A DNA stretch of 64,000 bases, taken from the NCBI RefSeq assembly GCF_014650895.1, contig NZ_BMVV01000033.1:1-64000 (forward strand), read 5' to 3'. The notes under the pieces were generated by a model that was given only the letters and a program-made list of their open reading frames with translations, was not told the DNA's origin and ran no database searches. The stretch comes from Streptomyces omiyaensis (GTDB taxonomy: Bacteria > Actinomycetota > Actinomycetes > Streptomycetales > Streptomycetaceae). The translations under genes were made by a program, and so were the position numbers. Below, in pieces: positions 8,563 to 16,453 of the stretch (positions within the stretch are counted from its first letter, which is position 1; each line of letters opens with the position of its first letter).

Positions 8563-9468
8563 TCAGAGGAGGTGGGCGCGCTGGTAGAAGAAGACGGCGG
8601 GGCGGGTCAGCATGCCGACGTCGCCGAGGAACTCCATCAGCCCGGAGCAGCTGGCGCGGAGCTGCGCCTTGTAGTGCTCGTTGGCGGCGGCCTCGCGGCG
8701 GGCGCGCTCGGGGTCGAGGCCGGCCCGGACGTACACCTCGGGGTTCACCAGGCTGGTGATGATGTAGTACGCGGCGGTGGCGACGATCAGCGCCTGGAAG
8801 TGGCGGCGGGCGCGGCTCGCGCGGGCGAGGTGGCGGCGGGTCTCGTCCCGGGCGAACTTCATGTGCCGGGATTCCTCGACGACGTGGATGTTGTTGATGG
8901 TCCGGACGAAGGGGACCACCCGCTCGTCGCGCATCCAGTCGCGCTGCATGACGTCGAGGACCTCCTCGGCGACGAGGATGCCGGCGTAGGCGGCCTCGCC
9001 GAAGCCGACGGTCTTCATGACCCGGCCGAGCTCCATGATCGCGCGCTTGGGCCGGTAGGCGGGGGCGCCGAGCTTCTCGGAGCCCCGGGCGAACATGATC
9101 GAGTGGCGGCACTCGTCGGCGATCTCGGTCAGCGCCCACTGGAAGCGGGGGTCGGTGTGGTCCATGCGGTAGATGTCGCGGAGGACCAGCTGCTGGAGGA
9201 TCATCTCGAACCAGATGCCGGTGGAGGCGACGGAGGCGGACTCCTGGCGGGTCAGCTCCTTCTGCTGCTCCTCGGTCATCTCGTTCCAGTACGCGGTGCC
9301 GTAGAGGCTGTTCCACTCGGGGCTCTGTCCGTGGAAGCCCTTGTCGAGCGGGGTGTCCCAGTCGACCTCGACGGCGGGGTCGTAGCTGAGTCGGGCGGCC
9401 GACCTCAGGAGCCGCGCGGCGACGTCGTCGTGGTCGTGGTGGTCCGGGCGAGCGGTGCTGCTGGCCAT
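8563..9468 (-). CDS. AurF-type diiron oxygenase
   Basis: Protein of 301 aa from the ATG at 9468, which has GGAG about 8 bases upstream; a GTG 21 bases further up is less well placed. It carries the diiron ligand pattern of the p-aminobenzoate N-oxygenase (AurF) family: E in the first helix pair, EIADECRHS, AEEVLDVMQRD and VVEESRHMKFARDE. AurF oxidises aryl amines to nitro compounds; many actinobacterial homologues have no known substrate. First gene of a two-gene unit with fprB. Two operator-like repeats precede it at 9516-9564. Confidence 0.87.
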   Translation of the reverse strand: MASSTARPDHHDHDDVAARLLRSAARLSYDPAVEVDWDTPLDKGFHGQSPEWNSLYGTAYWNEMTEEQQKELTRQESASVASTGIWFEMILQQLVLRDIYRMDHTDPRFQWALTEIADECRHSIMFARGSEKLGAPAYRPKRAIMELGRVMKTVGFGEAAYAGILVAEEVLDVMQRDWMRDERVVPFVRTINNIHVVEESRHMKFARDETRRHLARASRARRHFQALIVATAAYYIITSLVNPEVYVRAGLDPERARREAAANEHYKAQLRASCSGLMEFLGDVGMLTRPAVFFYQRAHLL

Positions 9469-9515
9469 CGGTGCGGCTCCTTGGGTCACGCGGTCGGCTC
9501 GTCGTCGTACCGTCG

Positions 9516-9564
9516 CTTGTTAGACGCGGTGTCTAGCAAGCTTGTTAGACGGAACGTATAGCAA
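9516..9564 (-). promoter_or_regulatory. tandem operator-like palindromes upstream of the AurF-fprB unit
   Basis: Two 24-bp direct copies, 9516-9539 and 9541-9564. Each is itself a dyad: CTTGTTAGAC-N5-GTCTAGCAA and CTTGTTAGAC-N5-GTATAGCAA. The 25-bp period puts the copies roughly 2.4 helical turns apart. The form fits cooperative binding of a TetR-like repressor. No regulator gene is adjacent, so the cognate protein is unknown. Confidence 0.7.
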
Positions 9565-9616
9565 CGGTGCCGCGCGGGCTACCCCCCGGTACGGACTTTC
9601 TTCGCGGGCACGCGAA

Positions 9617-9648
9617 GGGGGGCCGGAGCGCAGGCGCTCCGGCCCCCC
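9617..9648 (-). terminator. terminator of the S8 protease gene
   Basis: Perfect 14-bp stem GGGGGGCCGGAGCG / CGCTCCGGCCCCCC with a 4-base loop, 16 bases past the protease stop codon on the minus strand. Confidence 0.85.
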
Positions 9649-9663
9649 TGGGGGTCGCGTGGA

Positions 9664-11454
9664 TCAGAAGGTCAGGTTCCAGGCGTCGATCTTGCCGGTG
9701 TCCGCACTGGCGTTGTCGTTGACGCGCAGCTTCCAGACGCCGTTCGCGACCTCGGAGGAGGCGTTGACGGTGTAGGTCTGGACGATGTTGTCGGTGCCGC
9801 TGCCGGTCCGGTTGTGCACGGTGTAGACCGACCCGTCGGGGGCCACCAGGTCGACCTTGAGGTCGCCGATGTAGGTGTGCTTGACGTCGACGCCCACCTT
9901 GAGGGTCGCCGGCGCGTTGCCGGTGACGCCGCTGACGGTGATCGCGCTCTCGACGGTGGTGTTGTCGGAGATCGTCACGTCGGTCAGGTTCTCGAAGTAC
10001 TTGCCGGGCGGCGGGGTCGAGCCGCCGACGGCCTTGAGCGCGTCCACGCGGCCCTCGCCGAAGAAGCCGTTCTTCGCCGTGGTGCCGGTGCAGCGGGCGT
10101 CCGACGGGCAGGCCAGGTCGGTGGCGTGCTCGCCGAGCTTGGCCCGGATGTCCGCCGGGGTGTACGCCGGGTTGGCGCTGGCCAGCAGGGCGGCGACGCC
10201 CGCCACGTGCGGGGAGGCCATCGAGGTGCCGCTGAGCGAGGAGTACTTGCCGCCGGGGACCGTGCTGTAGACGGACTCGCCGGGCGCCGAGACCTCGATG
10301 ACGTCACGGCCGAAGTTGGAGAACGAGGCCTTCGAGGTGCCGCTGGTGCCGTTGGCGGCGACCGTGACCACGCCGGGGAGCTCGGCCGGGATGTCGAGGC
10401 AGTCGTTGGTGATGGTGCGGGTCACCGGCGTCGAGTCGTTCGGGCTCGACGAGTCGGTGGTCTTGTTGGCCAGGTCCACGTTGGAGTTGCCGGCCGCGGC
10501 GACCTGGAGCGAACCCTTGCCCTCGGCGTAGGCCTGGGCGCGGCCCACGCCCTCCAGGATGGCCGCCTGGTCGAGGTTGTTCGGGCAGTTGAACTGCCAC
10601 GGGTCCGTGTAGTAGCTGTTGTTGGTGACCTTGAAGCCGTGGTCACCGGACCACACGAGGCCGCAGATGGTGTTCTCCGGGAAGAACAGGGTGCTGCCGG
10701 GCTCGGCGATGCGGACCGAGGAGATCTTCACGCCCGGCGCGACGCCGATGGCGCCCTTGCCGTTCTTGGCGGCCGCGACCGTGCCGGCGACGTGGGTGCC
10801 GTGCTGGTCGACGTCGCGCCAGGCGCCGGCGCGGGTGTCCGCCTTGCCGTAGGCGCAGGAGACCGAGTCGGCGGCGTTGAAGTTCGGCGCGAGGTCCTGG
10901 TGCTGGTCGTCGACGCCGGTGTCCAGGATGCCGACCTTGACCGAGGCGGAGCCCGGGTTGACGGCCCAGGCCTGGTCGGCCTTGATCTGCGTCATGTCGG
11001 AGCGCACGGGTTCCGTCGTCGGGGCCGCGGACTGCGCGGGGTTGGACGGCAGGGCCGGGTTGTACGCGTCGGCCGGGACGTCCGAGGTCCGGGTGGCGCC
11101 GGCCTTCTGCACGCCGGGGACGGTGCGCATGGTGGCGGCGAAGCCGGTGGCCGTCGAGTGGGCGACGATCACGCCGATCGCGTCGTACGAGGCGAAGACC
11201 GAACCGCCGTTCGCGGCCACGGCGTTGCGGACCGCGGTGGTGTCACCGGGGGTGGTGATCACCAGGTAGGCGCGGGTGCCGGCCGCCCAGGCGGCCGGGG
11301 CCGCGGCGTTCGACGGAGCGGCGGCGCGGAAGGCCGCGAGCGGCTCGTTGTCGAGCGGGGCGGCCTGGGCGAGCGAGACCGGGCCCGCGAGCGCCAGCGT
11401 GGTGCCGAGCGCGGTCGCCGCGATTCTCATCCGGCCTGATATGTGGGAAAACAA
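9664..11454 (-). CDS. secreted subtilisin-like S8 serine protease with P-domain
   Basis: Protein of 596 aa. The TTG start at 11454 is preferred because GGAGG sits 5 bases upstream; an internal ATG at 11430 has no ribosome binding site. Signal peptide to about residue 35 (TALGTTLALAGPVSLAQA), inhibitor-like propeptide to about 150, then the catalytic triad: Asp in VGILDTGVD (about 176), His in DQHGTHVAGT (about 219), oxyanion Asn in AAAGNSN (about 322), Ser in SGTSMASPHVAG (about 411). A C-terminal proprotein-convertase P-like beta domain (about 480-596) ends in KIDAWNLTF. Exported extracellular protease, probably autoprocessed. Confidence 0.93.
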   Translation of the reverse strand: MFSHISGRMRIAATALGTTLALAGPVSLAQAAPLDNEPLAAFRAAAPSNAAAPAAWAAGTRAYLVITTPGDTTAVRNAVAANGGSVFASYDAIGVIVAHSTATGFAATMRTVPGVQKAGATRTSDVPADAYNPALPSNPAQSAAPTTEPVRSDMTQIKADQAWAVNPGSASVKVGILDTGVDDQHQDLAPNFNAADSVSCAYGKADTRAGAWRDVDQHGTHVAGTVAAAKNGKGAIGVAPGVKISSVRIAEPGSTLFFPENTICGLVWSGDHGFKVTNNSYYTDPWQFNCPNNLDQAAILEGVGRAQAYAEGKGSLQVAAAGNSNVDLANKTTDSSSPNDSTPVTRTITNDCLDIPAELPGVVTVAANGTSGTSKASFSNFGRDVIEVSAPGESVYSTVPGGKYSSLSGTSMASPHVAGVAALLASANPAYTPADIRAKLGEHATDLACPSDARCTGTTAKNGFFGEGRVDALKAVGGSTPPPGKYFENLTDVTISDNTTVESAITVSGVTGNAPATLKVGVDVKHTYIGDLKVDLVAPDGSVYTVHNRTGSGTDNIVQTYTVNASSEVANGVWKLRVNDNASADTGKIDAWNLTF

Positions 11455-11607
11455 TGCGTCCTCCGATGACCCGGTGGCGCGTGTGGCGCCGGCCGGGCCC
11501 TGTGATGTGTGGGGTGGACGCAAGATCCCAGACGGGCGGAGCGGAAGGAAGGCTTCTGCCCGAGATGCCGGTCCGCGTAACAAAATCTTGACTTGAACAT
11601 GCCGAAA

Positions 11608-11633
11608 GGGGGCGGATTTCCTCCTCCGCCCCC
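11608..11633 (-). terminator. terminator of the amylase gene
   Basis: 9-bp stem (GGGGGCGGA / TCCGCCCCC on the plus strand) with an 8-base loop. On the minus strand it is followed by TTTC, as expected for the end of the leftward amylase transcript. Confidence 0.8.
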
Positions 11634-11654
11634 TCCCGGCGCCCGTGTGGGCGG

Positions 11655-14648
11655 CTACTTCAGGTACGGACCCGCCGTGCCGATCTTCCCGGGACCGTTC
11701 AGCACGTACACCCGCAGGTTGCCCTTGCCGGGCGCGCCGACCGTGAGGGTGCCGCCGGTGACGGTCCTCACGTCGCCGGTGACGGCGTCGGTGTAGGTGC
11801 CGTTCGGGATGCCGCTGTAGGTGGCGCCGCCCGAGACGGTGACCAGCGCGAAGCTGTCCGTGGAGCCGCTGGTGTAGCGCCGCTTGAAGGCCATGCCGCC
11901 GGAGATGCCCTCGGTCGAGTACTGGCCCATCTGGAGCGCCGGGACGGCCCGCCGGATCTCGTTGAGCCGCTGGACGTGCTTGACCAGGGGCTGCTGGAGG
12001 GTGGTGGCGACCTGGCCGCTCGCCTCGGAGACCTTCGAGAAGTCGGAGGCGGTGACGGTGCCGGCGAGGTGCGCGCCGTAGTAGGCGCGGCCGGTGGTGG
12101 CCAGCGGGCAGCTCGGCCCGCAGTCGATCTTCTGGCCCTTCTGGAACTCGATCTCGGAGCCGTAGTAGAGCGTCGGGATGCCGCGGAAGGTCCACATCAG
12201 CGACATGTTCTCGGCCCAGGCGTCGGTGCCGCCGGTGTACCGCTCGCTGGACTTGTTGGGGCCGTAGTCGTGGCTGTCGACGTAGACGACGTTGTAGGTG
12301 GCGTCGTTGTAGCTGTCGTCCGAGTCCTTGCCGTTGGAGAAGGCGTTGGAGGCGTCACCGAAGTTCATGTGCATCCGCATGTCGATGACGTTCATGCCGG
12401 AGAAGCGGCTGTGGTCGGGCGCGTGGTAGCTGTTGCCGTTCAGGAAGGCGTTGGTGGAGGTGGGCTGGTTGCCGGTGCCCTGCTGCTGCTCGTAGTCGTA
12501 CATCTCCAGCGCCGCCCTGGCGTCGTCGGCGTCGTACTCCTTGCGCTCCTTCCAGGTGAAGAACTGGGCGGAGTGGTTCACCGAGCCGCGGTTCCACTTG
12601 TCGTTGACGAAGGCCGCGACCTCGCCGAAGACGAAGAAGTTCTTCGCCGCCTCGGCGCCGTGCCGCTGGGTGACGCGCTCCTGGATGGCGGGGAGGAAGC
12701 GGCGGTTCCAGGTGGTGCGCGGGATGTGCACCGCGGTGTCGACGCGGAAGCCGTCGACGCCCATGTCGATGTACTTGTTGTAGGCGCCGATCAGGTGGTT
12801 CTGGACGGTCGCGTTCTCGGTGTTGAAGTCCGCCAGGTCTTCGTGCAGCCAGCAGGAACGGGAGTCCTCGCCCTCCCAGTTGCCGATCCAGCACGGGTGG
12901 TAGAGCTCCTTCGGGAACATCCCCGAGGTCGGGCTGGGCCACTGGCAGTTGTAGACCGTGTACCCCTCGGCGCTCTTCCCGCCGGTCGGCTTGCCCCAGT
13001 TGACGCAGGTGTTGCCGGCGGGCTCGGCCGTCGACCAGAGGTCGCCGTTGTAGTAGGACTTGCCGGTCTTGGTGTCGATGGTCAGTCCGTCGTACTCGAA
13101 GCCGGGCTGCTTCTCGTCGTAGTACCAGCTCCACTGGGTGTCCCGGACGCCGTACACGGTCGGCGTGAACAGGCCCTTGGCGCCCCAGCGGGAGGAGTGG
13201 TTGTAGACGACGTCCTGGTAGATCTTCATGCCCTTGGCGTGGGCCGCGTCGATGAGGTCCTGGTAGGAGGCGCCGGCCGACTCCAGGCGCGGGTCGACCT
13301 TGTAGAAGTCGTAGCCGTGGTAGCCGTGGTAGTCGTAGTCCGAGCGGTTCAGGACCACGGGGGTGACCCAGACGGCGGAGAAGCCGAGGCCCTTGATGTA
13401 GTCGAGCTTCTGGATCAGGCCCTTGAAGTCGCCCCGGAACATGGGGTCGTCGTTCGCCGCGTTGCCCGACTTCACGTGCTGGCTGCCGCCCCGGTTGTTG
13501 GAGGGGTCGCCGTCGTGGAAGCGGGCGGTCAGGACGAAGTAGATCGGGTCCTTGCGCGGGTCGGTGCCGAGCGGCTTGCCGTTCGCCGGGGCGGTGGGCC
13601 TGTCGCCGGTGGTGGCGCTGGCCGGCGCGGAGGCGGCCGAGACGTTCCCGGCGGCGTCCACGGCCTTCACCGTGTAGGTGTACGCGGTGCGTTCGGCGAG
13701 GTTCGTGTCCGAGAAGACCGTCGAGCCGACGTCGGTGACGACCGTGCCGGTGCTGCCGCCGACCCGGGTGACCTGGTACTTCGTCACGCCCCGGTCGTCG
13801 GTGGCGGCGTTCCAGGAGAGCAGGACGGAGACCCCGTCGGCGGTCGCGGTGACCCCGGCGGGAGCGGTGGGCGCCTGGGTGTCGGGCGGGGTGGCGGCGC
13901 AGGGGTCGGAGGCGTTCGCGGTCACCACCCGGTCCCGGACGGTGGAGGTGCCGGTGCCGATCGTGTAGTCGGAGCCGCCGTTGTTGTCCCACACGCCGTT
14001 GCCGTTGTTGAAGGCGGCCTTGAGGGAGGTCGCGGTGCCGAGGTCCAGCTCCCGCTTCCACCAGCCGGTGCAGGCCGCCGTCATCCCGAGTCCGGGCACG
14101 GTCGTCCACGCGCCGCCGGCCGGCCGGTAGTGGACGTTGACCGTGGACCAGCCGAGGGAGGCCGAGGAGTAGTACACCGTCGCCTTGTTCGCGGCGGGCG
14201 GCGGCGTGTCGGCGCACGGGTCGGAGTGGGCGACCACGCCGTCCTTCACGGTGATGTTCCCGGTGCCGAGGGCGTAGTTGCGGCCGCCGTTGTTGTCCCA
14301 GGTGCCGGTGCCGTTGTTGAAGGTGGCCTGGAGGCCGGCGGCGGAGCCGAGGGAGACGGTCTTCTTCACCCAGTCCGTGCAGGCGGCCTCCATCGCCGTG
14401 CCCGGGACGGTCGTCCACGTGCCGCCGTCGGGGGCGTAATGGAGGTTGTAGGCCGACCAGTTCTTCGTCTTCGTCCAGTAGTGGACCGTCGCCGTGTTCT
14501 CGGCGACGGCCGCCGCCGGGGCGGCGGAGAGCGCGACGGCGGTGCTCGGCGAGGCACCGGGCGGCGCCGCGACCAGGCCGGTGAGGCCTGCGGCGACACC
14601 GAGCAGCGCGAGGGCGCGCCCTCGCGGCCGTGTGCGGGTGGGGGTCAT
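11655..14648 (-). CDS. secreted GH13 alpha-amylase with two CBM25 and one FN3 domain
   Basis: Protein of 997 aa from the ATG at 14648 (GGAGAT 6 bases upstream); the frame extends further up without coding character. Signal peptide to about residue 45. Two starch-binding CBM25 modules (about 50-145 and 150-250), each with a W-x-VP-G core and the WDNNGG motif. A fibronectin III linker domain (about 260-350) precedes the GH13 barrel, with region I DVVYNHSS (about 481), region II GFRVDTAVH (nucleophile Asp, about 634), region III FGEVAAF (acid Glu, about 678) and region IV YVDSHDYG (about 793). A beta-sandwich C-domain ends the protein. It hydrolyses alpha-1,4 glucans outside the cell. Confidence 0.94.
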   Translation of the reverse strand: MTPTRTRPRGRALALLGVAAGLTGLVAAPPGASPSTAVALSAAPAAAVAENTATVHYWTKTKNWSAYNLHYAPDGGTWTTVPGTAMEAACTDWVKKTVSLGSAAGLQATFNNGTGTWDNNGGRNYALGTGNITVKDGVVAHSDPCADTPPPAANKATVYYSSASLGWSTVNVHYRPAGGAWTTVPGLGMTAACTGWWKRELDLGTATSLKAAFNNGNGVWDNNGGSDYTIGTGTSTVRDRVVTANASDPCAATPPDTQAPTAPAGVTATADGVSVLLSWNAATDDRGVTKYQVTRVGGSTGTVVTDVGSTVFSDTNLAERTAYTYTVKAVDAAGNVSAASAPASATTGDRPTAPANGKPLGTDPRKDPIYFVLTARFHDGDPSNNRGGSQHVKSGNAANDDPMFRGDFKGLIQKLDYIKGLGFSAVWVTPVVLNRSDYDYHGYHGYDFYKVDPRLESAGASYQDLIDAAHAKGMKIYQDVVYNHSSRWGAKGLFTPTVYGVRDTQWSWYYDEKQPGFEYDGLTIDTKTGKSYYNGDLWSTAEPAGNTCVNWGKPTGGKSAEGYTVYNCQWPSPTSGMFPKELYHPCWIGNWEGEDSRSCWLHEDLADFNTENATVQNHLIGAYNKYIDMGVDGFRVDTAVHIPRTTWNRRFLPAIQERVTQRHGAEAAKNFFVFGEVAAFVNDKWNRGSVNHSAQFFTWKERKEYDADDARAALEMYDYEQQQGTGNQPTSTNAFLNGNSYHAPDHSRFSGMNVIDMRMHMNFGDASNAFSNGKDSDDSYNDATYNVVYVDSHDYGPNKSSERYTGGTDAWAENMSLMWTFRGIPTLYYGSEIEFQKGQKIDCGPSCPLATTGRAYYGAHLAGTVTASDFSKVSEASGQVATTLQQPLVKHVQRLNEIRRAVPALQMGQYSTEGISGGMAFKRRYTSGSTDSFALVTVSGGATYSGIPNGTYTDAVTGDVRTVTGGTLTVGAPGKGNLRVYVLNGPGKIGTAGPYLK

Positions 14649-14722
14649 GGGGATCTCCAGACGGGGGCGCGCCGGGGTGGGGGCCGGAGGGAACAGCGGG
14701 GATCGGCCCCCTTGGAAGCGCA

Positions 14723-14740
14723 TGCGGAAACTTGCGGAAA
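14723..14740. promoter_or_regulatory. direct repeats upstream of the amylase gene
   Basis: TGCGGAAA occurs twice with a 10-bp period (14723-14730 and 14733-14740), followed by GTTCTTGCG. Direct repeats one helical turn apart are reported in streptomycete amylase promoters as MalR/Reg1-type control elements; the equivalence here is inference. Confidence 0.4.
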
Positions 14741-14818
14741 GTTCTTGCGTCGGCGGGAAGTTACCCCTGTGCGGCGCGCGCGTAAAGGGTTCGCGTCGAA
14801 GCGGTTCGCATCGTGGGA

Positions 14819-15718
14819 CTACCGCTCCCTGAGGTGCGGACCCAGGAGGGCGCGCCAGGAGGAGTCGATGCGCTCGTACTCCGCCGGACAGAGCGCGGCG
14901 CGGTCGCGGGGGAGCACCCCGTCCGGGTTGCCCTCGGCGTCCACCGCGTCCGCGAAGCGCCCGGGATCGGAGCCGTACAGCCAGCAGGCCCAGTCGAAGA
15001 AGCGCTGGCCGTCCAGGGAGTGGACGTCGGAGTACGCGGCGATGCCCGGGTCGCCGCCCTCCGACGCCTGCCACAGGGCGCCCCAGGCGTTGATGGTGGA
15101 GATCGCGTAGTCGGCGTGGCGCTCGTCGCCGGAGGCGAGGAGGAGGACGGCGAGCTGGTCGACCGCGTCCTCCTCGCGACCGGTGACCGGCAGGTCGTAC
15201 AGGTCGACGAGGGCGTGTCCGAGCTCGTGGAAGAGGACGCCGTTCGAGAGTCCGACGACGTCCTCGTCGACGGCGGCCCGCCCGGCCGCGCCCCCGTCGG
15301 TGTCGATGCCGGTGAAGACCCGCCGGGCGTCGGGCACGAAGCCGTAGCAGTAGGTGATCCGCCCGGTGTCCTCGTCCCAGAAGGGGTTGGGGGCCGCGCA
15401 GCGGGCCGCCCGGAGGGGGACGTCGCGGGGCAGGGCGATCCGGGCGCCGGCGTAGGCGGCGGCGTCCTCCAGGACCCGGCGGTCCCTCAGGAAGGTGCGG
15501 GCGGCCCGCTCCTCGGCGGTGCCGGCCGCCGCGTAGGCGACGACGAGCCGGCCGTCTCCGGGTGTGGGGGAGGGGGCGCCCTCCGGGGCCGCCTCGGTGG
15601 ACGCGCAGCCGGCGAGGAGGGCGGCCGCCAGGGCGAGGCGGACGGCCCGGCGGGCGGCCGCGCGGGCGGCGGGGCGGAGGCCGGCGGGCGTACCGCGACG
15701 GGTGCGGGCGGCGGGCAT
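14819..15718 (-). CDS. DUF4344 putative metallopeptidase lipoprotein
   Basis: Protein of 299 aa from the ATG at 15718, which has GAGGTG with 6-base spacing; an in-frame GTG at 15727 is possible. An Arg-rich n-region and hydrophobic segment end in the lipobox LAAALLAGC, so it is probably a membrane-anchored lipoprotein. Zinc-peptidase motif HELGH appears near residue 175 (GVLFHELGHALVDLYDLPVTG), with a conserved downstream E-x2-AVDQLA. This fits DUF4344, whose members look like metallopeptidases; no substrate is known. It is upstream of, and in the same direction as, the amylase gene, separated by 170 bp. Confidence 0.85.
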   Translation of the reverse strand: MPAARTRRGTPAGLRPAARAAARRAVRLALAAALLAGCASTEAAPEGAPSPTPGDGRLVVAYAAAGTAEERAARTFLRDRRVLEDAAAYAGARIALPRDVPLRAARCAAPNPFWDEDTGRITYCYGFVPDARRVFTGIDTDGGAAGRAAVDEDVVGLSNGVLFHELGHALVDLYDLPVTGREEDAVDQLAVLLLASGDERHADYAISTINAWGALWQASEGGDPGIAAYSDVHSLDGQRFFDWACWLYGSDPGRFADAVDAEGNPDGVLPRDRAALCPAEYERIDSSWRALLGPHLRER

Positions 15719-15829
15719 CGGCGGCACCTCGGTCTCGTGGGCGTCCTGCCGACGAGCCTGGCCGGGCCGGGTGCCGGGGGCGAGCCCGCCGTGCCGGACG
15801 GGTGAGAGGGGGGTGGGCCGGGCGCCGGT

Positions 15830-16339
15830 TCAGGGCCGGGGCCAGGGGCGGCCCTCCAGCCGCTCGATGTCCCGGTTGAAGCGCTCCAGGAGGTCCGCGA
15901 AGGCGGACACGTCCCCGGCGGGCCAGTCCTCGACGATCCTGCCGAGGCCGTCGATGTTGAAGCTACGGTCCGCGTCCAGGCGGCGCTCGCCCTCCTCGGT
16001 GATGCGGAACTTGCGGGCGATGCCGCCCTCCGGGTCCGGGATGCGCTCCACGACCCCGGCCCGCACCATCGCCGCGGTCTGCCGGTTGAGGGTGGAGGCG
16101 TCGAGCCCGAAGGCGTCGGTGAGCTGTCCGATGGACATGGGGCCGTGCATCCGGATCCGGGTGAGGAGCACGTACGCGCTGCGGTCGAGGCCGCCGGCGC
16201 CGACCCGGGTGCGCGGTGCGTGGAGGTGGGAGTGCCGGCTCAGCAGCATCGTCTCGAACTCGATGCGCGCGGTGGCCGCGTCCGGCGCGTCCGGCTTGCT
16301 CACGGGCCTCTCCACGGGCGTCTCCTCGGGCGTGTCCAT
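15830..16339 (-). CDS. MarR family transcriptional regulator
   Basis: Protein of 169 aa from the ATG at 16339. A winged helix-turn-helix of MarR type is visible (PMSIGQLTDAFGLDASTLNR, then GIARKFRITEEGERRLD for the wing). It is divergent from an MFS exporter, with three near-identical palindromes in between, so it very likely represses the pump and itself until a drug-like ligand binds. An upstream in-frame methionine lies inside the operator region and is not used here. Confidence 0.9.
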   Translation of the reverse strand: MDTPEETPVERPVSKPDAPDAATARIEFETMLLSRHSHLHAPRTRVGAGGLDRSAYVLLTRIRMHGPMSIGQLTDAFGLDASTLNRQTAAMVRAGVVERIPDPEGGIARKFRITEEGERRLDADRSFNIDGLGRIVEDWPAGDVSAFADLLERFNRDIERLEGRPWPRP

Positions 16340-16367
16340 GGGGTCATTCTCTCCTGCGGCGGCGAGA

Positions 16368-16418
16368 TGTGCATCATGCATGACTTGTGCATCATGCAAT
16401 TAATGTGCATGATGCACA
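16368..16418. promoter_or_regulatory. three MarR-type operators, 18-bp spacing
   Basis: TGTGCATCATGCA occurs at 16368-16380 and again at 16386-16398. TGTGCATGATGCACA, a perfect 7-1-7 palindrome, occurs at 16404-16418. The centres are exactly 18 bp apart. They fill the gap between the marR and MFS genes. This fits cooperative repression of both promoters. Confidence 0.85.
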
Positions 16419-16453
16419 AGCCTTGCTTCCGTGACCCACCCAGGGAGAGACCC

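Noticed and set aside
11976..15110. 1,044-codon plus-strand open frame over the amylase gene
   Set aside because: It is antisense to a clear GH13 enzyme with all four catalytic regions; high G+C leaves long stop-free antisense frames. The same holds for other long antisense frames in the window.
16400..16453. Upstream ATG of the MFS frame (MCMMHKP)
   Set aside because: It lies inside the MarR operator; GTG at 16454 has the ribosome binding site.
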